Positions 1 through 11,960 are shown, numbered from the stretch's first letter. The stretch is 64,000 bases of DNA from Bos javanicus (GCF_032452875.1 NC_083870.1:8370001-8434000); one strand, 5' to 3'. The notes: a model not told the origin generated them from the letters alone. Numbers and translations are program-made.

Positions 1-427
1 CAGTCAAGATGGTGTCCCTATCTTCCAGGCTGAGCGAGCAAATTGGACAGGTTCCCAAATAATACTTCTCAATCATTTATTATGTCCCAAACCCTATCCC
101 ATATCATCCTCTGAAATCTCTGAGATGTCATCCTGTTTTACAGGTGAGGAAACAGGCTTAGAGACACTAAAAATTTTGCCCAAGTTCAAGCCACACTTCT
201 AGAAAACAGTGAAACTTGCTCTGGGACCCAGGCAGACTGACTCCACACTTTTAACCACTGTACTACGTCCCCAAGATCGAATACCGTCACACGCTGACAC
301 AAATATGCCAATATATTAACAATTACTGAGGCTAGGTGGAACAGATACAGATGTGCATTGAACAATTCTTTCAACTCTGACAAATTTTTCTAATAAAAAG
401 TTAGAGGGACATAAGAAAATAACAGTT

Positions 428-634
428 TGGGATTTCCTTGGTGGTAAAGAATCTGCCTTGCAATGCAGGGGGTGCAGGCTTCATCTCTGGCCGGGGACCT
501 AAGATTCTACACGACATGGAACAACTAAGCCCAGAAGCCACAACTTCTGAGCCCACATGCTCCATGCATCACAACAAAGATCCCAAGTGCCACAACTAAG
601 ACTCAATGAAGCCAAACAAATAAATAGTTTTTAA
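428..634 (+). repeat. tRNA-derived SINE (ruminant CHR/Bov-tA type)
   Basis: The head resembles the ruminant tRNA-Glu SINE (TTCCTTGGTGGTAAAGAATC), followed by the usual body (AAGATTCTACACGACATGGA) and an A-rich tail near 620-634. Confidence 0.75.
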
Positions 635-817
635 AAAAGAAAATAAAGTAAAACAAAGATTATGATTATAAAACACTGATGCTGTACTGTATTTGATAGG
701 GAAAGTGTCTTTAAAAGTAAATTACAAATTTAAGAATTGTTAGGTAGATGGACAATTCCAGCCTTTTGGATATTAAAATGTGGGGCCAAACTAAGATTGC
801 TTTATTGACCATATGTG

Positions 818-1063
818 ATTTTATTTATTTACTTATTTGGCTCCGTCAGGTCTTCATTGCAGCACGTGTGATCTTTTGTTGAGGTACACAGGCTCTAGTA
901 GTTCCTACTCAGGGACTCCGCAGCGAGAGGGCTTCAGTAGTTGTGGCGCGCTGATTTAGTTGCTCCCAGGCATGTGGGATCTTAGATTCCAGACCAAGGA
1001 CTGAATGAACCCATGTCCCCTGCATTGCAAGGCACCTTCTTAACCACTGGACCACCAGGGTTA
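818..1063 (-). repeat. tRNA-derived SINE, antisense
   Basis: A T-rich start (TTTATTTATTTACTTATTTG) leads to the inverted tRNA-like head ending in GGACCACCAGGG near 1050-1061, the usual antisense layout. Confidence 0.75.
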
Positions 1064-1147
1064 AGATGTGATTTTCAAAGGATACACTGGTCACATCTAC
1101 ACTGCTTTTTCAAGTCTTGTGATTTATTTGTGCTTTCCTAACATCTT

Positions 1148-1430
1148 GTAACGGAGACGGTGATGGCACCCCACTCCAGTACTCTTCCCTGGAAAATCCC
1201 ATGGACGGAGGGGCCTGGTGGGCTGCAGTCCATGGGGTCGCTAAGAGTCAGACATGACTGAGCGACTTCACTTTATTTTTTCACTTTCATGCACTGGAGA
1301 AGGAAATGGCAACCCACTCCAGTGTTCTTGCCTGGAGAATCCCAGGGATGGGGGAGCCTGGTGGGCTGCCGTCTATGGGGTTGCACACAGTCGGACATGA
1401 CTAAAGCGACTTAGCAGCAGCAGCAGCAAC
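1148..1430 (+). repeat. Bov-A2 SINE (dimer)
   Basis: Two BovA monomers in tandem, each with the GGCACCCCACTCCAG / GGCAACCCACTCCAG and GTCGGACATGACT blocks. It ends in a CAG-rich tail (AGCAGCAGCAGCAGC). Confidence 0.9.
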
Positions 1431-3168
1431 ATCTTGTAAAGTACTGGAGATAGCAGACAGTTATAAAATAACTATCTAATTTTTAAATTATTTTTTAAAT
1501 TTTATGTAAGTATAGTTGATTTACAATGTGTTAATTTTTGCTCTAATGTTTTTGAAAGGAGATTATAAGTTGATATGGTCCAATTTTTATAGAAGATATA
1601 AATTGCTTATCTATGTATATGTACATTTTTATTTAAAAATCTGGAAGAACATGCACAAAATTGTTCCCCAAACCCTATAGAATTCCTCCTTGTCCCCCTT
1701 TGACAAAAGAAAAAAAAAAAGGTTTCACAAGAGGAAGGGTTATTCCTGAGACTCTTGGGAGACTGGCCACTCAATACTCTTTCTTTTCCCATGGTTTTCC
1801 TGTCTTCCTACAGTAAAATTTTTTTCACACGATCAATATCATGATCCAGTAGTTAGCTAGGTGACACTTTCCATGATGCCACAGTGTCATCACAAGAGGT
1901 CTATCCACACTGAAAAGCATGACATGGATGGGGTGTTTAGTAATAGGATAACATTCAATAGTCCAGACAAGAGGGTCACAGGTCTAGAGGCAAGTTCTAT
2001 AGTCCCACAATCTCTGACTTCAAATCCTACTTTCTCTATTACCAGCAAATCTCCGAATCTGATCCTTGCTTTAACTATTATCCCTCTCTCCCTCCCTGTC
2101 TCTCTCTAAGCCCATTCCCTTAATCTACCAATTCTTTTCTCTCATCCCTCTCCTTTGGAGGAAAATCTGGACTCCAATTCTAAATATCTCCCTTCAAGTA
2201 GCTGTCTCTTCCTCTACAGCTAACCTTGAGAATCCACTAAGCAGGAGTATGTATCGGGACTGAACCACACAGGCCACCCCTTTCCCTCTGCCTGGGCAGC
2301 TGTTGCCTTCCTGAGTCTCTCCTGTGATTACTGACCCTGGAATGGAGCCATGGCACAGCAGCTGTCTGGTCACCGAGGGCTTCTCAGCTCTATTTGACTT
2401 AAATTTATGACAGGTCACTGGGGAGAGCAGAAAAGGGTTCTAAAAAGGAGAAGAAAACCCCTATTACTCACAATCCTCCTTGAAATCTCTCTCATACCTT
2501 CTACTAAAACGTAATATGTTAGAGCTTCAACTTGCCCCTCCTCCCTGCACCCTCTGCAGCCAGTTCTCAAAATAGCTGCTTCAAACACTCTGGGTTTCTG
2601 GATTTAGTGGTTAGTGATTTGGTGCGGTGTGGGGGTTGGGGGCAGTTAAATCACAAGTTGTTAGCTCCCACCCTCTACATCATACTCAGCCCTTTACTGG
2701 TCTCTGGTCCCTGCCCTAACCCTCCTGTGTATCTCCTAGAAACTCAGTAATTTTAGGTGAATAAAGATCCTCTAGTTCATCTATCTGGAAGCCATCAGAT
2801 TAACCATATTTTAGGCAAACCAAGGAGGCAGGGAGGTCCACTCTATGTGAATCACATGCTCTATGAGCGTCTCTCACAAAACCTTACACCTGCAGAGGAT
2901 CGAGTCTAACCCACAAGAGCTGTGACAGGTGAGTGTTTGTTTCTCAGCTGTTCTCTCTCTCAGCCTCTCATTCTGGCCAGGTATGGATTACTCTCAGATG
3001 CTCTTCTACTTCTTTCAATACTGAGCTCCTCTGATCTCAGAAATAATGACAGTTAAATTGCTTAGCAAATCCTTCCATGTACTTGTAGAACCCATCTCGG
3101 GGAACTGGAGGGAATCAAAAGACTTTAGAATGCCACGCTACCTCATCTTCTCACCCGACCTCATCTTA
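1431..3168. other. No gene or confident repeat seen
   Basis: Unique-looking AT-rich then mixed sequence. Open frames here are short and show no recognisable domain. Confidence 0.5.
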
Positions 3169-3376
3169 AGGCTTCCCTGCTGGTTCGGATGGTAAAGGAC
3201 CTGCCTGCAATGCAGGAGACCCAAGTTTGATCCCTCAGTTGGTAAGATACCCTGGAGAAGGGAATGGCAACCCACTCCAGTATTCTTACCTGGGAAATCC
3301 CATGGACAGAGGACCCTGGTGGGCTACAGTCCATGGGGTCGCAAAGAGTCAAACACGACTGAGCAACCTTCACTTC
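3169..3376 (+). repeat. Bov-tA SINE
   Basis: A tRNA-like head (GGCTTCCCTGCTGGTTCGGA) is joined to a BovA body that ends GTCAAACACGACTGAGCAAC. Confidence 0.88.
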
Positions 3377-3404
3377 ATTAGCTCATCTAATTAAAAATCA
3401 TATA

Positions 3405-4850
3405 TATATATAAAATACTTTGTACCAGTCACTTTTCTAAGTACTTTAACACGTTGAATTCTTACAATATAACACGTTGAATTCTTACCCTATAAGATAG
3501 GTAATGTTACTAGTCTCACTTTACAGATAAGAAAACTAAGGTCCGAAGAGGTTAATTAACTTACCCAGATGTTCAAGCTGGTTTTAGAAAATGCAGAGGA
3601 ACCAGAGATCAAATTGCCAACATCCACTGGATCATGGAAAAAGCAAGAGAGTTCCAGAAAAACATCTATTTCTGCTTTATTGACTATGCCAAAGCCTTTG
3701 ACTGTGTGGATCACAATAAACTGTGGAAAATTCTGAAAGAGATGGGAATACCAGACCACCTGACCTGCCTCTTGAGAAATCTGTATGCAGATCAGGAAGC
3801 AACAGTTAGAACTGGACATGGAACAACAGACTGGTTCCAAATAGGAAAAGGAGTACATCAAGGCTGTATATTGTCACCCTGCTTATTTAACTTATATGCA
3901 GAGTACATCATGAGAAATGCTGGGCTGGAAGAAGCACAAGCTGGAATCAAGATTGTCAGGAGAAATCTCAATAACCTCAGATATGCAGATGACACCACCC
4001 TTATGGCAGAAAGTGAAGAGGAACTAGAAAGCCTCTTGATGAAAGTGAAAGAGGAGAGTGAAAAAGTTGGCTTAAAGCTCAACATTCAGAAAACAAAGAT
4101 CATGACATCTGGTCCCATCACTTCATGGGAAATAGATGGGGAAACAGTGGAAACAGTGTCAGACTATTTTTTTGGGCTCCAAAATCACTGCAGATGGTGA
4201 TTGCAGCCATGGAATTAAAAGACGCTTGCTCCTTGGAAGGAAAGTTATGACCAACCTAGATAGCATATTGAAAAGCAGAGATATTACTTTGCCAACAAAG
4301 GTCGGTCTAGTCAAGGCTATGGTTTTTCCAGTGGTCATGTATGGACGTGAGAGTTGGACTGTGAAGAAAGCTGAGTGCCGAAGAATTGATGCTTTTGAAC
4401 TGTGGTGTTAGAGAAGACTTTTGAGAGTCCCTTGGACTGCAAGGAGACCCAGCCAGTCCATCCTAAAGGAGATCAGTCCTGGGTGTTCATTGGAAGGACT
4501 GATGCTGAAGCTGAAACTCCAATACTTTGGCCACCTCATCATAGAGTTGACTCATTGGAAAAGACCCTGATGCTGGGAGGGATTGGGGGCAGGAGGAGAA
4601 GGGGACAACAGAGGATGAGATGGTTGGATGGCATCACCGACTCGATGGACATGAATCTCAGTGAACTCCGGGAGTTGGTGATGGACAGGGAGTCCTGGAG
4701 TGCTGCGATTCATGGGGTCGAAAAGAGTCGGACACGACTGAGCAACTGAACTGAACTGAACTGACTGAAGGTCATATAGCTAAGAAGTAGCAAAGACAGG
4801 ATTTGAACCAAGACAGTCCAACTCCAGAGTCCACCCTCTTGAACAATATG
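3405..4850 (-). repeat. MIR element split by a BovB insertion
   Basis: The left part (about 3405-3566) reads as antisense MIR: TTTACAGATAAGAAAACTAA, then GAGGTTAATTAACTTACCCA. The matching continuation GGTCATATAGCTAAGAAGTA and the GGATTTGAACCAAGACAGTC block resume at about 4769-4850. The intervening 1.2 kb is BovB. A 23-bp tandem duplication (starting at 3448 and 3471) sits in the left part. Confidence 0.7.
3567..4768 (+). mobile_element. BovB (RTE-type) LINE, 5'-truncated, reverse transcriptase part
   Basis: Frames at 3634-4200, 4136-4411 and 4402-4749 together give the C-terminal half of an RTE reverse transcriptase, with the YADDTTLMAESEEE active-site block at about 3979-4020. The reading frame is broken by an extra T in the run at about 4168-4174 and by a TAG near 4409, so this copy is dead. 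It ends with the BovB signature GACACGACTGAGCAACTGAA and CTGAA repeats. Confidence 0.92.
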
Positions 4851-5101
4851 CTATGCTATATCCCAGTCTCCAGCCAAAGACATAAGTGTGTGTATGCATG
4901 TGGTACACACATACCACATGAGAAGCATGTCCAATGTGAAACTGACTTAGACAAGTTCTCCCGCACAGCAGAGCAATCCCTGGGTAAGAAGGAAGGTCCT
5001 AGGGATCATGACTTCCTTCCATTTCCACAGTTAGACAGCTATATTCAAGACTACTCTCTCAATCCATAGTCCCCAACAGTTTCTTGGTATACACTCTAGA
5101 G

Positions 5102-5305
5102 CAGGGGTCCCCAACTTCCAGATCCAATGCCTGATGATCTGAGGTGGAACTGATGTAATAATAGAAATAAAGTGCACGATAAATGTGATACACTTGAATC
5201 ATCCCCACCACCACCCCCACTCCCCTCAACCCCTGGTCTGTGGACAAATGATCTTCCATGAAACCAGTCCTTGGTGCCAGAAAGGCTGAAGACCACCATT
5301 CTACA
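5102..5305. mobile_element. DNA-transposon (hAT-like) remnant
   Basis: It opens with CAGGGGTCCCCAAC and closes with a degraded inverted version (CTGAAGACCACCATTCTAC). The interior has AATAATAGAAATAAAGTGCA, which I recall from a mammal-wide non-autonomous element. The family name is uncertain. Confidence 0.5.
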
Positions 5306-5454
5306 GGGCCCCGTCCTCCCAGGATGGGGAGAGCTCATTCGTAATTTAAGAATCTGACCCAAGACCATGCCTACTGATTCAGATTCCTACTCTGAGAGTT
5401 GAGCTAACCACACTGACTCTGGTTTCCATCTTCTAAAAATATATATATACAATT

Positions 5455-5606
5455 TAAAAAATATTTATGTATTTGGCTGGGCCTTAGTTGCAGCATGCAG
5501 GGTCTTTAGTTGTGGCATGTGGGATCTAGTTCCCTGCCCAGGGACAGAACCTGGGTCCCCTGCTTTGGGAGTTTAGAGTCTTAGCTACAGGACCGCCAGG
5601 GAAGTT
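5455..5606 (-). repeat. tRNA-derived SINE, antisense
   Basis: A TATTTATGTATTTGGCTGGG start and an ACCGCCAGGGAAGTTC end, the inverted SINE layout. Confidence 0.75.
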
Positions 5607-6509
5607 CTTGGCTTTCATTTTAATGTTTGCTCAGTGGGCCTCCTGACACACACCAGGCTAGCCCCTGGGGGTTAGCCGTAGCCTGTTTGTGTGTTCTTCA
5701 CTCCCAGGGAGATGCTAGCCTTTCAGATTCTGAGAATTCCATGTGCAGGATCAACCTACTGGTTTCCATTCCAAATGACTCCCTTGCATCCACTGAAGCC
5801 TGTTACTCCAAGCTTCTAGCAAGCTGAAGCTTGGTTCAGTTGCACCTCACTGTGCACAGAAGACTAAATGTTTCTTACTTCTCAAAACACACCAAACACT
5901 AATTAGCAACCACGAGGCCCATCAACTCTTGTTTTTCCCTAGAGGGCCCTCATTTCTTTCCCTGCCTTCCTTCCTGTATTCCCTTTTTCTTCACCTCTGG
6001 GCCTGACGTGTTCCAATGTTCCATTCGATCATCTTGGCAGTAGCTGCCAATTCCCCATGAGTAACTTTTGTTTCCTCTGCTGTTCAAAGTTGTGGACTTC
6101 CCCTTCCTGTGGGGAAGGAGGAGAAGGAGAGGCCTGCTGGCTTAGGAGTCTTTTGTCTTCAGGCATTGAGACTGCAGAGAGAGGTATGACATAGCAACGT
6201 CCTCCCTTTCCCCACCCCACACCTCTTTCCAGGGCATTTATCAGCGTTCAGATGATGTCTTGTCCTTCCATTTGAGTTTTAGAGCCTATTCCCCTTTTCT
6301 CCTTCTCAAGAAGCTTTACAATCAATGTTCCTCACTTATAAATAAAACCTTGTCCTTTCTCTAAGACAAAAAAAAAAAAGCCTTCATCAATTTGAATTCC
6401 TTCTCCAGCCACCACTAGAGTGAAAAGAATCAGATCTAGGACCAACCCTGGAGGAACCTCAATATTGAAAGCTTAGGGTGATCCATTCATAATAGTGCTA
6501 GAATGATTG

Positions 6510-6786
6510 GCTGCTGCTGCTGCTGCTAAGTCACTTCAGTCGTGTCTGACTCTGTGCGACCCCATAGACGGCAGCCCACCAGGCTCCCCGTCCCTGGGAT
6601 TCTCCAGGCAAGAACACTGGAGTGGGTTGCCATTTCCTTCTCCAATACAATGAAGTGAAAAGAAGTGAAGTTGCTCAGTCATGTCCAACTCTTTGCGACC
6701 CCATGGACTGCAGCCTACCAGGTTCCTCCATCCATGGGATTTTTCTAGGGAAGAGTACTGGAGTGGGTTGTCATTGCCTTCGCTAG
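6510..6786 (-). repeat. Bov-A2 SINE, antisense
   Basis: A CTG-repeat tail (CTGCTGCTGCTGCTGCTAAG) is followed by two inverted BovA monomers, each with a GTGGGTTGCCATT / GTGGGTTGTCATT block. Confidence 0.9.
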
Positions 6787-7007
6787 CCATGTACAAAAAA
6801 CCTCAATCTATACTTTGCACCTTATACAATAATTAACTTGAAATGAATATAAAACCTAAACCTGTAAAACTTCTAGAAGAAAATACAGGAAAAAAATCTT
6901 TGCAACCTTGGGTTAGGCAAAGATTTCTTAGATACGCCAAAAGCACAATCTATAAGAGAAAAAAATTATAAATTGGACTTTGTCAAAATTAAAAATTGCT
7001 CTGAGAC

Positions 7008-7308
7008 TTCCCTGGCAGTCCACTGGTTAAGACTCAATGCTTCGTATAGCACATGGAACTCTGCTCAATGAGACGTGGCAGCCTGGATGGGAGTGGGGCT
7101 TGGGGTAGAATGGATACATGTATACGCATGGCTGAGTCCCTTCACTGTTCTGAAACAATCACACCATTGTTTGTTAATCAACTACACCCCATATAAAAAA
7201 AAAGTTAAGGAAAAAAAAAAGAAGACAATGTTTCCACTACAACAGGCACAAGTTCGATCCCTGGTTGATGTATTAAGATCCAACATGCCTGCTTGGCATG
7301 GCCAAAAA

Positions 7309-7340
<32 letters not shown>
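7008..7340 (+). repeat. tRNA-type SINE itself interrupted by an L1 3' tail
   Basis: The SINE head (ACTTCCCTGGCAGTCCACTG) breaks off at about 7040. From about 7041 to 7213 there is a ruminant L1 3' end (GTATAGCACATGGAACTCTG ... A-run). The SINE body then resumes (GGCACAAGTTCGATCCCTGG). A (CA)n run at about 7312-7340 follows. Confidence 0.65.
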
Positions 7341-7348
<8 letters not shown>

Positions 7349-7638
7349 TTAAAACTGCTCTTTGAAAGACACTTCTAAGAGAATGAAAAGACAAACCTCA
7401 GACTGGAAAAAGTATTTGCAAATCAAAAATCTGATAAAGGACTTGTATCCAGTATATATAAAGAACTTTCAAATATCCATAATATGAATACAATTTGTAA
7501 AAAGGACAAGATGTTTGGACACTTCACCAAAGAGATGCACGGATGACAAATACGCACGTGAAAATTTGTATAACATCATTAGTCACTTGAGAAATTCACA
7601 CTAACACCACAATTAGATCTCATTATATACCTAATTCC

Positions 7639-8003
7639 CTGGAGAAGGAAATGGCAACCCACTCCAGTATTCTTGTCTGGAGAATCCCATGGATGGAGGA
7701 GCCTGGTAGGCTGCAGTCCATGGGGTTAATTGGAGAAGGCAATGGCACCCCACTCCAGTACTCTTGCCTGGAAAATCCCATGGAAGGAGGAACCTGGTAG
7801 GCTGCAGTCCATGGGGTCGAGAAGAGTCAGACACAACTGAGTGACTTCACTTTCACTTTTCACTTTCATGCTTTGGAGAAGGAAATGGCAATCCATTCCA
7901 GTGTTCTCGCCTGGAGAATCCCAGGGACGGGGAGCCTGGTGGGCTGCCGTCTATGGGGTCGCACAGAGTCGGACACGACTGAAGAGTCTTAGCAGCAGCA
8001 GCA
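7639..8003 (+). repeat. Bov-A2 SINE array (three BovA units)
   Basis: Three BovA monomers in tandem begin near 7641, 7733 and 7874. The tail is CTTAGCAGCAGCAGCA. The flanks TATATACCTAAT (7623-7634) and CATATACCTAAT (8002-8013) look like a target duplication. Confidence 0.85.
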
Positions 8004-8151
8004 TATACCTAATCAGAATTTTTGTTATTGTTGTTTTGGGTTTTTTGTTTGTTTTGTTTATGACAATACCATGTGCTGGCAAAGATACAGAGTGTCTGGA
8101 ATTCTCAGACATTGCTGGGAATGCAAGATGGTATACCTACTGTGGTAGTTT

Positions 8152-8295
8152 CTTTTTTTTTTTTTTTCTTCATTTATTTTTTGGCCACAGCATATGGCAT
8201 GTGGGAGCTAAGTTCCCTGACCAGGGATCAAACCCGTGCCCCCTGCAGTGGAAGTGTGGGGTCGTCCTAACCACTGGACCACCAGGGAAGTTCCT
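8152..8295 (-). repeat. tRNA-derived SINE, antisense
   Basis: A T-run, then TTGGCCACAGCATATGGCAT, and an inverted head ending GGACCACCAGGGAAGTTCC. Confidence 0.8.
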
Positions 8296-8310
8296 GCGGC
8301 AGTTTCTTAA

Positions 8311-8510
8311 AGTGACGTCACTCAGTTGTGTCCAACTCTTTGCGACTCCATGGACTGTAGCCTACCAGGCTCCTCAGTCCATGGAATTCTCCAGCAAGAG
8401 TACTGGAGTGGGTTGCCATTTCCTTCTCAAGGGGATCTCACCGACCCAGGGATCGAACCCGAGTCTCCCACATTCCAGGCAGACGCTTTAACCTCTGACC
8501 CACCTTAGGG
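8311..8510 (-). repeat. Bov-tA SINE, antisense
   Basis: Inverted BovA body (CACTCAGTTGTGTCCAACTC), then inverted tRNA-like part (GGGATCGAACCCGAGTCTCC). Confidence 0.85.
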
Positions 8511-9669
8511 AGTATCGGTAGTTTCTTAAGGGTACATTTATCATATAGCCCAACAATCCTACTCCCAGGTATCTACTCAAGTGAAATTAAAACTTATGTC
8601 TACATGTAAACTTGTTAAGTGAATGTTTATAATGACTTTACCTGTAATCATCAAAAAGTATAAACAATCAAATGTCCCTTAACTGAGGAATGGATAAACA
8701 ATGGATGTAATACATCCATACAGTGTAATACTACTCAGCAATTAAAGAAGGAATGAACCATGGACACACACAACAGGGACGAACTTCAAAGGCATTATGC
8801 TACGTGAAGGAAGCCAGACCCAAAAGGACACACACGTACTGTAGGATTCCAGTTATGTGACATTTCTCGTAAAGGAAAAACTCTAGGGACAGCAGGCAGA
8901 CCCGCAACTACCAAGGGCTGAGGGGTGACTGTAGAGGGGGCTGGGGGAATTTGGGGATGATGGAACTGCATATATCTTGATTGTACACAAAAATTTATAT
9001 AGCATGAAAATTTGTATAACATCATTATGATGAACGGTGGTGTTTATATGACTATTTGTTAAAATTCACAGAACTATACTCTGATAAGGCTACATTTTAC
9101 TTCAAGTAAATTAGACTTTATTTTTTTATTAAGGGAGATAAAAAGGTTAAGAAGAGGTCAAGAAGCTAGCAAAGACTGAGAGAAACGGAGTAGAAAGGTG
9201 ACTGGGGTGGGGGTGAGGGCCAGGATCTCTCACGTCTCTCTTCTTTTCATAACTGGGCTCCTCAACACATTCACTGTTTCCATTTCCTTACGTCCCACAC
9301 ACTCCCCAGCCCACTTCAACCTAGCTTCTACTCCTTCTCCACTGAAACTGCTCTTTAGGAAACCAAAGTTCTCTGTAATAGTAAGTCAAATGCAAAGTTT
9401 CAGCTCCATTTGGCTTGACCTCTTGAAGCATTCAGCAGTGTTAATCATTTCACCTTTCTTGACACACATTCTTTCCGTGGCTCCTGGGAAAACAAACAGT
9501 TTTTCCTGTTTGTTTTTTTTTCTTTCTGGACACTTCTGCCAACATTTAAGTATTGGAGGCTCTCAAGGTTTGGGTCTAGGCTCTCTTCTGTTCTCTTTTC
9601 CCAGATGATCATATATGTTCCTATGACTTCAGTTTATCATTTATACCAGAACCATCCAACAGAACAAAG

Positions 9670-9888
9670 TTCGGCAAACTACTGCTGACTACTAAATCTG
9701 GTCTGCAGCCTGTTTTCCTAAATAAAGTTTTAGTGGACCACAGGCATGCCCTTGTTTGCGGATTGTTTGTGGCTGCTTTGGCACCACAACAGCAGAGTTG
9801 AGTAACTGCAACAGAGACCACATGGCCCACAAAGCCCAAAATTATTTGCTACCTGGCCCATTACAGGAAAAGTTTGCAGACCCCTGCA
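9670..9888. mobile_element. Mammal-wide DNA-transposon remnant (hAT-like)
   Basis: It contains CCTAAATAAAGTTTTAGTGG, GGCATGCCCTTGTTTGCGGA and the end AAAAGTTTGCAGACCCCTG, a common non-autonomous element shape. A second, inverted and more decayed copy is at about 21.1-21.4 kb. Family name not assigned. Confidence 0.6.
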
Positions 9889-10097
9889 ATGGAACTTTTT
9901 GCAATAATAGAAGTATTTTGAAATGATAGAGTGCCATCTAATATATGGCACTCCCTAGACACAAGGGGCTACTGAATATTTAGAAATGTGGCTAGTGCAA
10001 CTGAGGAATAAAATTTAGAATTTTTAATAACTTAATAATTATTATTAATAATTAAACCATATTCAACAGTGCAGAATGAGACTGAGGACTCAAATGT

Positions 10098-10290
10098 ACA
10101 ATCTCCCTTTGTTATCCAAAAAGGATTGGTTTTAGGATCCCCAAGGATATCAAAATCCACAGATGCTCAAATCCCTTATATAAAGTGGCACAGTACAGTT
10201 GGCTCTCCATGGGTTCTGCCCTCTTAGATTCAGAAATCTGATCCGCTGTTGGTGGAGCCTCTGGATGTAGAGGGCAGACCACATACCTCT
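10098..10290. mobile_element. Tigger/MER2-like DNA-transposon fragment
   Basis: The blocks GGATTGGTTTTAGGATCCCC, AAATCCACAGATGCTCAAAT and CAGTTGGCTCTCCATGGGTT resemble the two ends of Tigger-derived non-autonomous elements. Confidence 0.6.
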
Positions 10291-10309
10291 ACCCCAAACC
10301 TCTCCTCCG

Positions 10310-10860
10310 AGCTTTAAAACGTCTCCACTTGAGTGTTTTATGGAAACTCCAAACTCTTCAGTTTCAGACTAAATTCATACTCGTACCTACCCAACCTAGC
10401 CCTCTGCAATATTTCCCATTTCATCCAATTGTACAAGCCAGAAACCCAGAAATTGTTTTTGATACCTTTCCTTCCTTTATATTGCATATCCAAGTTCAAC
10501 AGTAAGTCCTGTTAACTTTATTTACCAAACCCCTCTTAATCCCTTCACTTCTCCCACTGTTACCACCCTAACACAGCTGTTTCTTATGTAGACCACCTTA
10601 AGAGCCCAGGTGTTAGCAATGCTCCTAAGACAGAGATGCAAATTCTTAACATTGTCTAAAAGGCCCAATATCGTGCAGGCTCTGATGCCTCAGTAGCCTC
10701 GTCTCTGTTCCTTTCCGCCTCGATACCTTGATGCGCGGTTCTCTCACCCCTGTTCCCCTTTTACCTAGTTAATTCCTATTCTTCAGAGCTCTCCTCAAGA
10801 AGTGCTTCTTCCAGGAAGCTTTTCTAAGTGCCCCCAGACTAGGCTAGGTCTCTCATTATG
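10310..10860. repeat. L2-like ancient LINE remnant
   Basis: C/T-rich sequence with blocks of the kind ACCCAGAAATTGTTTTTGAT, AGTAAGTCCTGTTAACTT and TTCTTCCAGGAAGCTTTTCT, typical of old antisense L2. Assignment is from memory of the consensus only. Confidence 0.4.
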
Positions 10861-11083
10861 TTTTCATAGCATCTAGTATTTCTCCTTGATAGTACTTTTT
10901 ATTAACGTAATTACATATTAATTTAGTGGTTAGATACTGAATGTCTCCCTCATCTCAGTGTGAGCTTCTGTGAGGGTAGCGGCAATATCTATCTTATTCA
11001 CTCTTGTACTCCCAGGGTCTAGAACAATGCCTTTACACACGATATATACTCAGTATTTGTCTCCTTTTCAGTCTAACACTTTA

Positions 11084-11305
11084 AAAAAATATTTATGTAT
11101 TTGGCTGAGTCAGGTCTTAGTTGCAGCACGCAGAATCCTCAGTGTGTCCTGTGGGACTTTTCACTGCGGCACACAGGCTCTAGCTGTGGGCCTCGGGCTT
11201 AGTCGCTCTGTGGCATGTGGGATCTTAGTTCCTTAACCAGGGATCGAACCCACAATCCCTGCATTACAAGACAAATTCTTAACCACGGGACCACCAGGTA
11301 AGTCC
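11084..11305 (-). repeat. tRNA-derived SINE, antisense
   Basis: An A-run plus TATTTATGTATTTGGCTGAG, then GCATGTGGGATCTTAGTTCC and GGGACCACCAGGTAAGTCC. Confidence 0.8.
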
Positions 11306-11734
11306 CCAACTAGCATTTGTTGAAAGAATGAAGGGATCTCCAACTCTGCTCTATTTGCCACCACACCTAGCTTTCTAAAATCTGTTTCCAGATAGCTGAG
11401 GGCCTCATTTTGTAGTGGTTCAGAAATAGTGAAGCTAGGTCATTGTTTTTCCTCACTTCAGCGGATTTACCTGAAAGAGAGCTGAGGGTGAAGGGGAAGA
11501 ACTTCTCTAGAAGTATATTTCATATTACTTGTATTATGGTTATTGTGTGCTTGTCTTACCTCCCTTTCCCCACCTTCACCACCCCACCAGAGCCCACTTC
11601 CTTGAAAGCACGGTCCATTCATTTGTGTATCACTAGCAGTAACTGCAACCTATACCTTGCACATAGTAGGTACTCAATAGATATTTGATTACATGAATTA
11701 AACTTTTCTTAAGCCTCAAATTCCTGGTGGAAGC

Positions 11735-11960
11735 AATATGTCATATCAGGTAGAGTTAGACAGATCTGGGTCCATACCCTGGATCTGAATTGACTGTCCC
11801 AGCTCTGCCATTCCTAGCTGTGTGACATTGGGAAGGCAGTTAGCCTTGCTGTGCTCAGATCTCTCATCTGAAGAAGAGAAATATCTACCCTAAAAGGTAA
11901 AAAGAACCAGAAAAATGTATGTAAAATGTCTAGTCCATATGAACATAAATAGTTATTATT
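11735..11960 (+). repeat. MIR
   Basis: The MIR core is recognisable: CCCAGCTCTGCCATTCCTAG, then CTGTGTGACATTGGGAAGGC and a decayed cytosine-rich/ATCTGAAGA tail. Confidence 0.65.

Larger units (their letters stand above)
6787..9110 (+). mobile_element. Old L1 LINE 3' region carrying nested younger insertions
   Basis: Segments of one L1, in order, surround younger elements: 6787-7007 (CTTCTAGAAGAAAATACAGG), 7341-7638 (AAAAAGTATTTGCAAATCAA), 8077-8151 (ATTGCTGGGAATGCAAGATG) and 8514-9110 (GGAATGGATAAACAATGGAT, then TACTACTCAGCAATTAAAGA). Insertions at 7008, 7639, 8152 and 8311 account for the gaps. No intact frame remains. Confidence 0.75.

Noticed and set aside
186..383. Minus-strand frame starting MSEL, like PCP4L1
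   Set aside because: The following sequence has neither the acidic segment nor the IQ motif, and the true exon 1 donor follows the third codon at 19 kb.
428..634. tRNA gene from the tRNA-like SINE head
   Set aside because: The SINE heads lack a complete cloverleaf and sit in dispersed repeats; the same applies to the other SINEs.
3634..4749. Long open frames resembling a reverse transcriptase gene
   Set aside because: Part of a truncated, frame-broken BovB LINE; not a host gene.
7312..7340. CRISPR-like or regular repeat array
   Set aside because: Plain (CA)n; mammalian nuclear DNA with no spacers.
7841..8491. 216-codon frame
   Set aside because: Runs through Bov-A2, L1 and SINE sequence in turn; a chance frame in repeats.
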